A stretch of 64,000 nucleotides of DNA. Source: Wolinella sp052170135. GTDB lineage: Bacteria; Campylobacterota; Campylobacteria; Campylobacterales; Helicobacteraceae. Where the stretch lies: assembly GCA_052170135.1 (NCBI GenBank), contig JBQNBC010000004.1, forward strand, positions 62,001 through 126,000. The letters are read 5' to 3'. Numbering within the stretch: the first letter of the stretch is position 1; every line of letters starts with the position of its first letter. The position numbers and the translations under genes were made by a program. Below, one piece after another: positions 34,114-43,014 of this stretch. Under the pieces are notes generated by a model. That model did not search any database. It was not told the origin of the DNA and saw nothing but the letters and a program-made list of their open reading frames with translations.

Positions 34114-35085
34114 ATGGTAAAAGAGCAGTTTTATCGACTATTTCGTAATGAAATGAGCGATATCGAGGCGCGGGATTTCCTTGTTTCACTATATCAAAAA
34201 GGCGAGGATTCTAGCGATATCGAGGTCGCTACTAGCGTTATGCGCGAGTTTTGTATCATGCTTGATATTGATTCTGCTTTGCGAGAGAGAATCTTTGATA
34301 TCGTTGGTACTGGCGGTGATAAGAGCGGGAGTTTTAATATTTCAAGTACCGCAGCGATAATCATAGCTTCAATGGGTGTTTATGTTGCAAAGCATGGGAA
34401 TCGCAGTGTAACTAGCAAGTCTGGTAGTGCCGATGTGCTAGAGGCACTTGGTGTGAGGCTAGAGCTACCACTAAGCTTGCAGGCTAAAATGTTAGAGGAG
34501 TGCAATTTCACATATCTTTTTGCCGCAAATCATCATCCAGCTATGCGGCACATTATGCCTATTCGTCGCCAGATTCCACATCGTACAATTTTTAATATAC
34601 TTGGACCTTTGGTAAATCCAGCGGGTGCAAAAAAACAAGTAATTGGTGTTTTTAGCCCAGATTTTATTACGCGGCTTGCAGAGGCTTTGAGCAGGCTTGG
34701 TGTTAGTTCGGCATGTGTGGTGAGCTCGCTTGATGGACTTGATGAAGCTAGTGTTAGCGCGCCTAGCAAGTATGCAAGAATTAACTCTAGTGGCATCAGC
34801 TATGGCGAGATTGACCCGCAGATTCTTGGATTGCCAAAGTATGATTTTAGTGAGATTAGGGGCGGAGAAGTAAGCGAAAACGCGGCGATTACGCTAGGAA
34901 TTCTAAAAGGTGAAATAGCTGGCGCAAAGCGCGATATTGTGCTATTAAATAGTGGACTGGCGTTTTGGATTGATGGAGTGGCGCGGGATTTAAAAGATGG
35001 AATCGAGATGGCGCGCGAGGCGATAGATAGTGGCAAGGCTATGCAGAAACTACTAGAAATAGCAAGAGTCTCAAACGCATTATGA
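34114..35085 (+). CDS. trpD: anthranilate phosphoribosyltransferase
   Basis: A 323-residue TrpD, which joins anthranilate to PRPP in tryptophan synthesis. The PRPP/metal motifs are GTGGD (65-69), FNISS (75-79) and KHGNRSVTSKSGSADVLEAL (93-112). RRQIPHRTIFNILGPLVNPA is the anthranilate-binding stretch. SSLDGLDEAS carries the second metal site. It has no glutamine-amidotransferase domain fused. No other trp gene is in the window. It lies nine bases after dnaX and overlaps tsaE by four, in the middle of a housekeeping block. Confidence 0.92.
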   Translation: MVKEQFYRLFRNEMSDIEARDFLVSLYQKGEDSSDIEVATSVMREFCIMLDIDSALRERIFDIVGTGGDKSGSFNISSTAAIIIASMGVYVAKHGNRSVTSKSGSADVLEALGVRLELPLSLQAKMLEECNFTYLFAANHHPAMRHIMPIRRQIPHRTIFNILGPLVNPAGAKKQVIGVFSPDFITRLAEALSRLGVSSACVVSSLDGLDEASVSAPSKYARINSSGISYGEIDPQILGLPKYDFSEIRGGEVSENAAITLGILKGEIAGAKRDIVLLNSGLAFWIDGVARDLKDGIEMAREAIDSGKAMQKLLEIARVSNAL

Positions 35086-35507
35086 TAGAAATAGTGGCAA
35101 GTATTAATTCACTCGATAGTGTGATTGATGAGATTGATATTCTTAACAGTCGTGGGGTTACGCATTTTGTTTTACAAGGTGATTTGGCAAGTGGTAAAAC
35201 CACGCTTGTGCAAGCATTTGTTAAAGTGCATGGAATTGATGACTTGGTTACATCGCCTACATTTTCCCTACATCATTGTTATAGTGATGAGATACACCAC
35301 TACGATCTGTATAATCGTGATTTTGAGGAGCTTTTGTCGCTTGGGATTCTTGAGCTTTTTGGTGAGCATGGGGTGCATTTTATCGAGTGGGGCGATGAGC
35401 GACTTTTGGAGCTACTCTCTAGGCTTGGTTTTGGCGTGGGGGTGGTTAGGATTTTTACATGTGATGGTGGGCGTAGATATGAGATTAGCGAGGTGAAGAG
35501 TGCATAG
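35082..35507 (+). CDS. tsaE: tRNA threonylcarbamoyladenosine biosynthesis ATPase
   Basis: A 141-residue P-loop protein of the TsaE/YjeE family, the ATPase that works with TsaB and TsaD in t6A37 formation. Walker A is GDLASGKTTL (33-42), SPTFSLHH follows the switch region and HYDLYN the conserved H-x-D-x-Y/R-x motif. EWGDE near residue 107 is typical. It overlaps trpD (ATGA) and lptB (eight bases), so it is translated within the same unit. Confidence 0.9.
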   Translation: MIEIVASINSLDSVIDEIDILNSRGVTHFVLQGDLASGKTTLVQAFVKVHGIDDLVTSPTFSLHHCYSDEIHHYDLYNRDFEELLSLGILELFGEHGVHFIEWGDERLLELLSRLGFGVGVVRIFTCDGGRRYEISEVKSA

Positions 35508-36222
35508 TTTAAGGGCCGAGAATCTAAGTAAGCAGATTAAAAAAAGCTCCATAATTCGCAATATCTCACTAGAGGTGAATAGTGGCGAAGTGGTCGGACT
35601 ACTGGGGCCAAATGGTGCGGGAAAGACGACGACGTTTTACATTATCTGTGGGCTTTTGCGTGCTAGTAGTGGGAGTGTATTTCTTGATGGGGAGGATATT
35701 TCACGGTTGCCACTACATAGTCGATCGTTGCTTGGCATTGGCTATCTGCCACAAGAATCGAGTGTATTTAAGGATTTGAGTGTGGAGGAGAATCTTATGC
35801 TAGCAGCTGAGGTTGCCTTGCCAAATAGAGCTGAGCACAGCAAGAGAATCGAGTATCTTCTGGAGGCGTTTAATATAGAGCCTATTCGCGGGCGTAAAGG
35901 TATCAGCCTAAGCGGTGGCGAGCGTCGGCGTGTGGAGATAGCGCGCGCGCTTGTCAAGAATCCGCGTTTTATCCTCCTTGATGAGCCATTTGCTGGAGTA
36001 GATCCACTTGCTGTTGTGGATATACAGCGCATTATTGAGCAGCTTGTTGGATTTGGTATTGGTGTGCTAATCACCGATCATAACGTCCGCGAAACTCTAT
36101 CTGTTTGCCATCGTGCGTATGTAATAAAAGATGGTGAGCTGCTTGCACAAGGAGAATCGGAAGCTATCTATGAAAATGAGCTAGTCAGAAAGCACTACCT
36201 AGGTGAACACTTTAGACTATGA
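35500..36222 (+). CDS. lptB: LPS export ABC transporter ATPase
   Basis: A 240-residue ATPase of the Lpt system that carries lipopolysaccharide from the inner to the outer membrane. Walker A is GPNGAGKTTT (36-45), the Q-loop is in YLPQESSVF, the signature is LSGGERRRVEIARAL and Walker B ILLDEPFAGVDP. ITDHNVRETL is the H-loop and typical of LptB. The GTG at 35500 lies within tsaE, and the end overlaps rpoN by four bases. lptB beside rpoN is a widespread arrangement in Gram-negatives. Confidence 0.94.
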   Translation: MHSLRAENLSKQIKKSSIIRNISLEVNSGEVVGLLGPNGAGKTTTFYIICGLLRASSGSVFLDGEDISRLPLHSRSLLGIGYLPQESSVFKDLSVEENLMLAAEVALPNRAEHSKRIEYLLEAFNIEPIRGRKGISLSGGERRRVEIARALVKNPRFILLDEPFAGVDPLAVVDIQRIIEQLVGFGIGVLITDHNVRETLSVCHRAYVIKDGELLAQGESEAIYENELVRKHYLGEHFRL

Positions 36223-37481
36223 AGCTCCGCCAATCGCTCCAGGTAAAGACTAGGCTATCTGCCACGCTAAAGAGTTGGTTGCCAATTCTCCAGAGTGGGC
36301 TTGGTGATTTGGAGGATACACTTAGTGATTTCACCGCGGAGAATCCATACATAGATGTTCGTTCTAAAATTCAAAGTGATCTGAGCTCAAAACTTCCAAA
36401 AAAGCAGTTTGAACGCACACATAGAAATTCTCTCACAGACAAAATCGAAGCTATGACGCTTTGTGAGACCTCACTCTATGAGCAGTTACTCGCTCAGATT
36501 GAGCCACCGCTATTTCCTACGAGCATGTCGCAAAATATCGCTACAAAAATAGTTGAAAACATAAGTGAAGAGGGCTATTTTGATGGTGATTTAGATGAGA
36601 TAGCGCGTGAGTGTGAAGTGGGTATTGAGCAGTGCGAGCGCATTAGGCAGCGATTCTCTCAGCTTGAGCCACCTGGAATAGGTGCACTAGATGTAAAGGA
36701 ATCGTTTCTCTTTCAGCTTGATCATATGGATTGTGATGCATCACTTTTTGAGCTAATAAGAGAAATTATAATAGGACTAGAGAATCACACTCGATTCCGT
36801 AAGCATGCGCTCTATAACGATGCTATGCGCATTATTAGGAGCTTTAAGAATCCGCCCGCACTTGATTATTTTGAAAAAGTTGCTGATGTGATTCCTGATC
36901 TTTTTGTGCACGATTATTCTGGGAGTATCGAGGTGCGGATAAATGACGATTACTATCCAAGTATCACTATTGATTCTTCTGGTGTGGATAAGAAGCACGA
37001 ATATGTTCGCGCAAAAATTAAAGAGGCGCGTGACTTAGTGGATGCGCTAGAGATGCGTAAGGCAACGCTATATAAGATTGGGTTGATGATAGTTGAGTAC
37101 CAGTATGACTTTTTTATGGGCGGTGAGATACGCCCGATGAAGTTAAAGGATTTAGCAGAGGAGTTTGGGCACTCGCCATCTACTATTTCGCGTGCCATAT
37201 CATCAAAATATCTAGAGTGCAATAGAGGAATCTTTTCGCTTAAGAGCTTTTTTGCCACGGCAATTGACGAGGATACGTCAAATGCCGCAATTAAGGATTT
37301 TATTGCCGATATGGTAAAGAATGAGCCACGAAATAAGCCTTTAAGTGATTTGAAGATTCTCCAAGATGTGGAGAAGAAATTTGGTATAAAAATGGTGCGT
37401 CGAACAATCACCAAATATCGCAAGCAGCTTAATATCGCAAGCTCAAGTGAAAGGAAAAAACTATATGAAATCAGCATTTAG
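36219..37481 (+). CDS. rpoN: RNA polymerase sigma-54 factor
   Basis: A 420-residue sigma-54. Region I (about 1-45) is Gln/Leu-rich: LRQSLQVKTRL then LKSWLPILQSGLGDLEDTL. The core-binding part follows. The helix-turn-helix LKDLAEEFGHSPSTISRAI and the RpoN box MVRRTITKYRKQL (ARRTVAKYRE type) are near the C-terminus. In Campylobacterota sigma-54 drives the middle flagellar genes (hook and minor flagellin), which fits the flagellar-type genes farther right. It overlaps lptB and, by 17 bases, the following lipoprotein gene. Confidence 0.93.
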   Translation: MKLRQSLQVKTRLSATLKSWLPILQSGLGDLEDTLSDFTAENPYIDVRSKIQSDLSSKLPKKQFERTHRNSLTDKIEAMTLCETSLYEQLLAQIEPPLFPTSMSQNIATKIVENISEEGYFDGDLDEIARECEVGIEQCERIRQRFSQLEPPGIGALDVKESFLFQLDHMDCDASLFELIREIIIGLENHTRFRKHALYNDAMRIIRSFKNPPALDYFEKVADVIPDLFVHDYSGSIEVRINDDYYPSITIDSSGVDKKHEYVRAKIKEARDLVDALEMRKATLYKIGLMIVEYQYDFFMGGEIRPMKLKDLAEEFGHSPSTISRAISSKYLECNRGIFSLKSFFATAIDEDTSNAAIKDFIADMVKNEPRNKPLSDLKILQDVEKKFGIKMVRRTITKYRKQLNIASSSERKKLYEISI

Positions 37482-38172
37482 ATTCCTTGTTTTAGTCTTC
37501 GTCATGACGTTTTTTAGCGCATGTGGCTACTTCAAAGATCAAAATTTTTTGCATGTAGATGAGACGTATCATCCGCCAAAGGGAAGTACTCATCAGATCA
37601 CGTATCTGGCGTATATCCCTACTGAGATCTCCACGCGCTACACGTTAAGTCGCGCTGCGTATGAGACTCTCTCGCCACAGATGGATTCTTATGCTAAAGA
37701 TGTGGCAAAGGAGTGGAATCGAAAATTTCCAGCTATCCTGCAAGACAAGGGCATAGGCATTATCGCTACACACGCAAGCCTAAGCTCGCTCACACTAAGT
37801 GATAAAAATGCACTTCATGCGCTCTTTACTTCAAAAATACGCGCAGATATTCGTGAAGTGCGCTCACAAAGAGCCGATGAAGAGCAGGTAAATAGACTAG
37901 TAAAGTCTAAGTTTGTGCTTTTGTTAAGTGCTGAGATGTCTATTATTGAGCCAGCGAGCGGTGAGCTAATGTGGAGCAAGAAAAGCGACCTTGGTGAGAT
38001 TATTTTAAATGGTCGCGGAGATGTGCCTATGGCGACTATCAGCGATTATATCGAGGGTATATACACAGACCTAGCGAGCGAGATGATAGCGCGCTTAGAG
38101 GTAGCAGATCGTGCTTTATTAATCGTCCCGACAGAAGAGATGAGAATCATGAAGGGAATCTGGCAAAGATGA
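37465..38172 (+). CDS. HpaA-family outer-membrane lipoprotein
   Basis: A 235-residue lipoprotein. The signal peptide ends in a lipobox (FFSAC, lipidated Cys20). The mature protein shows the plan of the H. pylori HpaA (flagellar sheath adhesin) family: ETYHPPKG near the start, a K-E-W-N-R-K-F stretch before ILQDKGI, and EPASGELMWSKKSDLGEI near the middle. These match, from memory, NYHPA, KEYENKF, ILQNQGY and EPMSGE of HpaA. ATG 37465 has AAAGGA upstream, within the rpoN end. Helicobacter usually has several paralogues. It may sit in the sheath or the outer membrane. Confidence 0.75.
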   Translation: MKSAFRFLVLVFVMTFFSACGYFKDQNFLHVDETYHPPKGSTHQITYLAYIPTEISTRYTLSRAAYETLSPQMDSYAKDVAKEWNRKFPAILQDKGIGIIATHASLSSLTLSDKNALHALFTSKIRADIREVRSQRADEEQVNRLVKSKFVLLLSAEMSIIEPASGELMWSKKSDLGEIILNGRGDVPMATISDYIEGIYTDLASEMIARLEVADRALLIVPTEEMRIMKGIWQR

Positions 38173-38245
38173 TAACGTGCTTATTTGACAAAACATCTTT
38201 TTTAGATTCTTGTAGTGTATCTTCCCTGCTGGATATTTGACTTAA

Positions 38246-38881
38246 ATGAGAGATATGAATGAAGCACAAAGTAGGCTTTTAGGTGAAGTTTGCGAGGAGC
38301 TTGAGCGTGGCTTTGCTAGACTTAGTGGTGTTGGTAGATTGGTGGCTATTTTTGGTAGTGCTAGGATTGATTTTTCACATAAATACTACATAGCTGCGCG
38401 GGAGCTTTCAAAGAGAATCGCACAGAAAAATATCGGGATTGTTACTGGTGGAGGTCCTGGTATTATGGAAGCGGCAAATCTCGGTGCGCACGAGGCAAAT
38501 GGGTTATCTGTCGGCTTGAATATAAGCCTACCGTATGAGCAGAAACTAAATAGCTTTGCAGATATTGGGATTATTTTTCGCCATTTTTTTATTCGTAAAC
38601 TGATGTTTGTTGAGCATTCTAGTATGTTTGTGATTTTTCCTGGTGGTTTTGGAACGCTTGATGAGCTCTTTGAGGTGCTAGTACTCGCGCAAACTGGCAA
38701 AATAAGCATTCCACCATTAATTCTGTATGGGCGTGATTATTGGCAAGGGCTTTTGTCGTGGTTAGAAACGAGGTTGCTGAGCGATGGTGTAATATCTAGC
38801 AGTGATACAGCCCTTTGGAGGGTTGCTGATAGCGTCGATGAGGCATTTTTGCTATTAGAAAATGGACTTTTTACGGCTTAG
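38246..38881 (+). CDS. LOG-family (lysine decarboxylase-like) protein
   Basis: A 211-residue member of the LOG family. The signature PGGFGTLDEL (about 131-140) and the nucleotide-binding GGGPGIMEAAN are present. In plants and some bacteria LOG enzymes cut cytokinin nucleotide monophosphates to base and ribose 5-phosphate; in Gram-negatives a general nucleotide 5'-monophosphate nucleosidase role (PpnN-like) is more likely. ATG 38246 and ATG 38255 are both possible. It stands alone between a lipoprotein gene and a flagellar glycosylation gene. Confidence 0.85.
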   Translation: MRDMNEAQSRLLGEVCEELERGFARLSGVGRLVAIFGSARIDFSHKYYIAARELSKRIAQKNIGIVTGGGPGIMEAANLGAHEANGLSVGLNISLPYEQKLNSFADIGIIFRHFFIRKLMFVEHSSMFVIFPGGFGTLDELFEVLVLAQTGKISIPPLILYGRDYWQGLLSWLETRLLSDGVISSSDTALWRVADSVDEAFLLLENGLFTA

Positions 38882-39004
38882 ATTCTTGAGTATTTCTAAT
38901 TGTGCTAGAGATAAAAAAGTACTAAAAGCAAAGAATCTTAATAGGTGTGGTGTTAGCTTATACTATGTTTTGGATTCCCATAAAATAATCGAAAAAGGGC
39001 AGAT

Positions 39005-40999
39005 ATGAGCCTAATAGAAGTTCTAGAAAATGGTACAAAAGATGAGATATACGCTGCGCTTAGTGCGCGCTTTGTCAAGAATCTAGAATTTTTTAGCAAG
39101 CATATTCCAGCCCTTAGTGCGCGCCTAAATGCACCATCTAGCGAGTATGGTTTGTGGCTAGATGATAAAGGTGTAAATATAGCAAATTTACGCACGCGCG
39201 AATTTCTTTTTCCAGAGATAAATGGGCGACATGGAATGCTTTTTTCTGCGAAAAATCTAAGCCAATCACCACTAAGTCATGAGGCATGGACACTGCATTC
39301 AAGCGGGCTGAGCCCAAGTGAGATTGACGAATCACGCTTAAGACTTACTGGCAAAATGTGCAATGATCTTTTGAGGACTGCCAAGAATCTAGGCATGAGT
39401 ACAAAAGGGATTGCAATGCCCGAGAATTTTTTGCCATCTACAACATTACTCGGGCTTGCTGGTGGACTTATTCTTGAGTGTCTTAGGGAGCGATTTTCGC
39501 GCTTTCATTCGTTGTTAATCTTTGAAGAATCGCTAGATTTGTTCCGTATCGCCTGTCATACAGTTGATTTTCCAGCACTATTTTTGCAGGTTTCAGATTC
39601 TGCTTGCTATATATTTGTGGAGGGGTTGATAAGTCGAGATTTTGTTAAACATTTTTTTGAATCTCGTCGTGTTAGTTCAAATTTTTTACGCTTAGAGCTT
39701 GCGCCATATGAGACGCCAAAAGTAGCCGCTGTGCGCGCCATAATCAATGAAGCTCATGGGGTTAATTTACGCGGTTGGGGAAGTTTTGATGATGAGATGA
39801 TAGGGATAAAAAATGCGCTACAAAATATAGATTACAGTGCAAAAATGCAACAAAAATCAGTGCTAGTTTTGCCACGTCGTATCGATGCTCCTATATGTGT
39901 AGTTGGGAATGGTCCTAGCCTCGATTCTTTGTTGCCATTTATCAAGAAAAATCAGCACAAAATGATAATTTTAAGCGCAGGAACCGCGTTAAAACCACTA
40001 AAAAACTTTGGAATCTCACCTGATTTTCAGGTAGAGATTGAGCGCGTGGATTATCTAAAAGATGTATTAAGCGGTGCGCCACTTGGTGATGTGCCGCTAC
40101 TAAGTGCAAGTGTAGTAGATCCAAGCGCACTAAACCTAGCCAAAGAATCCTATCTTTTTGCCCGTGCTGGAAGTGCTGCTAGTGAGCTTTGTGAACCTAG
40201 TTTTAAACTCATGCTCTCATCTCCATTTGTTGGAAATGCCGCTTTTGCACTAGCATGTATATTCGGTAGTGATGTGCTTGTTGCCGGGCTTGATTGTGGG
40301 TATATTAAGGGTGCGAAAAAACATGCTAGCGGATCGTTTTATGGTGAGGAGACGTGTGAGATTCCTGCTGGGGTGTTTAGGGTGCGCGCAAATGGCTCAC
40401 ATGAGGTCTATTCTGATTCTATTTTTGCCATGTCGCGTGAGAATCTAGAGGCAGCGATAAAGTTTTTTATGCCACAGATGGTATTAAATCTCGGTGATGG
40501 CGCGTACATTGAGGGCTCTAGGAGTGTTTTACCTGGCGATTTTGAATTAAAAGAGATTAACAAAGCACGTGCCTTGAGGGAGTTTAAACGCTCTTTTAGC
40601 AAAGAATCTGAGCAGCTTTTTATGCGCGTAGGTGATTTTGGGCTAGATGAGTGGGGGAAGTTTAGACAGATTCTTAAAAGCGTATGGAAGAGGGAGGTTG
40701 GCAATAGAGCTGAGATATTTTTATTTATCGATGATGTTTTTGTACTATTAGCTCAAGATTCTTTGCGTTCACCGTTGCTTGAAAAGCTCATAGGAGGTAG
40801 CATTTCACACTTTTTGCAGATGCTTTTGGTATGCTCACTTCATCTAAGAGAGAGTGATATTTTAACTTTCTTTGAGTGCGCTAGAGGTATATTTCTGGAC
40901 GGAATTGAGCAGTTCCACCGCGAGTATGTTGCGACTATTTTACGCCAGCGACTAAATATGTGGAACAGTGATTGCTTAAGACCTACGACATTAGGTTAA
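39005..40999 (+). CDS. motility accessory factor (Maf/DUF115) glycosyltransferase-type protein
   Basis: A 664-residue protein with a central DUF115/MAF_flag10 domain (about 300-500): CVVGNGPSLDSLLPFIKK is the nucleotide-sugar-binding start, LLSASVVDPSALNLA lies in the middle and VLVAGLDCGYIKGAKKHASG near the end. Maf proteins transfer pseudaminic or legionaminic acid to flagellin in Campylobacter, Helicobacter and Aeromonas. The flanking domains (1-290 and 510-664) are typical of long Maf proteins. A FlgP-like gene follows directly. No pse or leg gene is in the window. Confidence 0.82.
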   Translation: MSLIEVLENGTKDEIYAALSARFVKNLEFFSKHIPALSARLNAPSSEYGLWLDDKGVNIANLRTREFLFPEINGRHGMLFSAKNLSQSPLSHEAWTLHSSGLSPSEIDESRLRLTGKMCNDLLRTAKNLGMSTKGIAMPENFLPSTTLLGLAGGLILECLRERFSRFHSLLIFEESLDLFRIACHTVDFPALFLQVSDSACYIFVEGLISRDFVKHFFESRRVSSNFLRLELAPYETPKVAAVRAIINEAHGVNLRGWGSFDDEMIGIKNALQNIDYSAKMQQKSVLVLPRRIDAPICVVGNGPSLDSLLPFIKKNQHKMIILSAGTALKPLKNFGISPDFQVEIERVDYLKDVLSGAPLGDVPLLSASVVDPSALNLAKESYLFARAGSAASELCEPSFKLMLSSPFVGNAAFALACIFGSDVLVAGLDCGYIKGAKKHASGSFYGEETCEIPAGVFRVRANGSHEVYSDSIFAMSRENLEAAIKFFMPQMVLNLGDGAYIEGSRSVLPGDFELKEINKARALREFKRSFSKESEQLFMRVGDFGLDEWGKFRQILKSVWKREVGNRAEIFLFIDDVFVLLAQDSLRSPLLEKLIGGSISHFLQMLLVCSLHLRESDILTFFECARGIFLDGIEQFHREYVATILRQRLNMWNSDCLRPTTLG

Positions 41000-41013
41000 C
41001 AAAAGGAATTGCG

Positions 41014-41562
41014 ATGACAAGAAAGTTTTTCACTTCAATGGTTGCAGGGACGCTACTTTTAGCGACAGGTGCTACAGCAAGTAATGGTGGTGTTACTACT
41101 GTTACTTCAAATATTCAAAGCGGTGCGATTGACTACCCAAATCGTAACTCTTATAAATCCACTGAGCTACGTGGTAACGAAGTGCAGACAGATGAGGTGG
41201 TGATCCCAAATGCGCCTATGATTACTCCTTCAAGCATTATTGAGATTAATGCAGTTGGTATGGGCGTGGCACCTGAGAGTACGATTTCTCCAGCACAAGC
41301 ACTCGCACTTGCAAAGCGTGCAGCAATTGTAGATGCTTACCGACAAATTGGTGAAAAAATGTATGGAATCCGCGTTAATGCACAAGACACCGTGCGTGAT
41401 ATGGTACTTAAAAATTCTACTGTGAAGACAAAAGTACTAGCGGTAATTCGCAATGCGGAGGTAGTTGAGACAGTCTATAAAGATGGTCTATGCCAAGTTA
41501 GCATGGAGCTAAAGCTAGATGGTAAGCGTTGGTATAGAATCCTAACTGGCGAAGAGTTCTAA
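41014..41562 (+). CDS. flgP: FlgP/LPP20-family exported protein
   Basis: A 182-residue exported protein from ATG 41014 (AAAAGGA upstream). The conserved part is ALALAKRAAIVDAYRQIGEK (about 94-113) and VKTKVLAVIRNAEVVET, the LPP20/FlgP pattern. C. jejuni FlgP is an outer-membrane lipoprotein that builds the basal disk around the flagellar motor. Here the signal peptide ends with TGATASN and contains no lipobox cysteine, which differs from the lipoprotein form. It overlaps no gene, but a lipoprotein gene follows four bases later and a Maf gene precedes it. Confidence 0.72.
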   Translation: MTRKFFTSMVAGTLLLATGATASNGGVTTVTSNIQSGAIDYPNRNSYKSTELRGNEVQTDEVVIPNAPMITPSSIIEINAVGMGVAPESTISPAQALALAKRAAIVDAYRQIGEKMYGIRVNAQDTVRDMVLKNSTVKTKVLAVIRNAEVVETVYKDGLCQVSMELKLDGKRWYRILTGEEF

Positions 41563-41566
41563 GAAG

Positions 41567-42076
41567 TTGCCAGCAGACCTTTTTTGCAAGGGCTTTTTAG
41601 CTCTTGCAATCTCACTCTTTACGACACTTTTTTTATTTACTGGGTGTGCACCAAAGTCTTCGATTCTTATTGATTCTGAGGCTAAATTACTGACATTTTC
41701 TACATCTCAATTTCGCTTCAATGACACTGGATTCTTAAAACATTACGCAGATAGAATTGTGCTTGAAACATATCAAGCGGGCAATGCAGGAATCGCTCTT
41801 GAGATTTTAGATGATTCGATATGCATTAGCGGTAGTTGCTATGACAAGGAGCGTGTAAGTCGCGAGATTTTTGGTGATTATGGATATGCGACGCTTTTAG
41901 AAGAGATTCTTCTAGGGCGAGAGATTTTTGGTGGTGAGGGTACGACAAGTGCGCATGGAATCGTACGACAAGTTGTTGTTATTTCGCCTTATCACATCAT
42001 ATACGAGAGGGGTGGAGGTAAAATCTCCTTTCGCGAGCGATACAAAAAGACAATTTTGATAATTAAGGAACTTTAA
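41567..42076 (+). CDS. lipoprotein of unknown function
   Basis: A 169-residue protein with a lipoprotein signal (hydrophobic stretch about 9-25, lipobox FTGC with Cys27). The mature part is mostly beta and loop, with a second Cys pair in SICISGSCYD (about 86-95). The only start is TTG 41567, four bases after the FlgP-like gene, so the two are co-translated. A flagellar-motor accessory role is plausible from position only; it is too short for FlgQ. I do not recognise the family. Confidence 0.7.
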   Translation: MPADLFCKGFLALAISLFTTLFLFTGCAPKSSILIDSEAKLLTFSTSQFRFNDTGFLKHYADRIVLETYQAGNAGIALEILDDSICISGSCYDKERVSREIFGDYGYATLLEEILLGREIFGGEGTTSAHGIVRQVVVISPYHIIYERGGGKISFRERYKKTILIIKEL

Positions 42077-42080
42077 AAAA

Positions 42081-42932
42081 GTGAGAGAGAAGTTTATCGG
42101 TGCGCATGTAAGTGCGAGTGGTGGCGTGCAGAATGCTCCCATAAATGCCCAAAAAATTGGCGCTCGGGCATTTGCACTTTTTACTAAGAATCAACGGCAA
42201 TGGAGTGCTAAGCCACTTGAATCAAGCGAGGTTGACGCCTTTAAGGAGAATTTGTATACAACTGGGATATTGCCCAGTCATGTTTTGCCACATGATAGCT
42301 ATCTGATAAATCTCGGACATCCAGAAGATGAGGCATTAGAGAAGTCGCGTGTAGCGTTTATCGATGAGATTCGGAGGTGTGAGATTCTTGGGCTTGATAG
42401 GTTGAATTTCCATCCAGGTAGTCACCTAAAGCAGATAAGCGAGAGTGAATGTCTCCATCGCGTAGCAGAATCGATAAATATCGCGCTAGATTCCACTTCA
42501 AATGTCATTGTGGTTATCGAAAATACCGCGGGGCAGGGCAGTAACGTCGGATATGACTTCCGTCATTTAGGCGAAATCATCGATCAAGTCAAAGACAAAA
42601 GTCGCGTGGGTGTATGTATCGATACTTGTCATATGTTTAGTGCCGGGTATGACATCCGCACGCACGAGGCGTATGAGGAGAGTATGGGAATTTTTGGGCG
42701 CGAGGTTGGATTTCAGTTTTTAAAGGGTATGCATATTAACGATTCTAAGGCCAAATTTCAAAGTCATGTGGATAGGCATCATAGCATTGGTGCTGGCGAG
42801 CTTGGGATTGAGCCTTTTAGATTTATCATGAATGACCCACGAACAGACGGGATTCCTCTTATTTTGGAGACAATCGATGAGAATCTGTGGGCAGATGAGA
42901 TATCTTTGCTCTACTCGCTAATTGCGCAATAA
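42081..42932 (+). CDS. nfo: endonuclease IV
   Basis: A 283-residue AP endonuclease of the Nfo family, which cuts DNA 5' to abasic sites. Zinc ligands and signatures: GAHVSASGG (about 8-16), NFHPGSHL (about 112-119), VVIENTAGQGSNVG (about 144-157), GVCIDTCHMFSAGYD (about 177-191), HINDSK and HVDRHHSIG. The GTG start at 42081 has AAGGA upstream. Length is as usual. It lies five bases after the lipoprotein gene. Confidence 0.94.
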   Translation: MREKFIGAHVSASGGVQNAPINAQKIGARAFALFTKNQRQWSAKPLESSEVDAFKENLYTTGILPSHVLPHDSYLINLGHPEDEALEKSRVAFIDEIRRCEILGLDRLNFHPGSHLKQISESECLHRVAESINIALDSTSNVIVVIENTAGQGSNVGYDFRHLGEIIDQVKDKSRVGVCIDTCHMFSAGYDIRTHEAYEESMGIFGREVGFQFLKGMHINDSKAKFQSHVDRHHSIGAGELGIEPFRFIMNDPRTDGIPLILETIDENLWADEISLLYSLIAQ

Positions 42933-43014
42933 AGGTATTTCTTACTATCTTTGAAGTATATTCCACCCTCTTTTAGCAATGGGCTTTGCACCGACTTCAA
43001 CTTAAGGCAAAACT

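Noticed and set aside
40972..41013. Upstream ATG for the FlgP-like gene
   Set aside because: It overlaps the Maf gene end and would place non-signal residues before a clear signal peptide; ATG 41014 has AAAAGGA.
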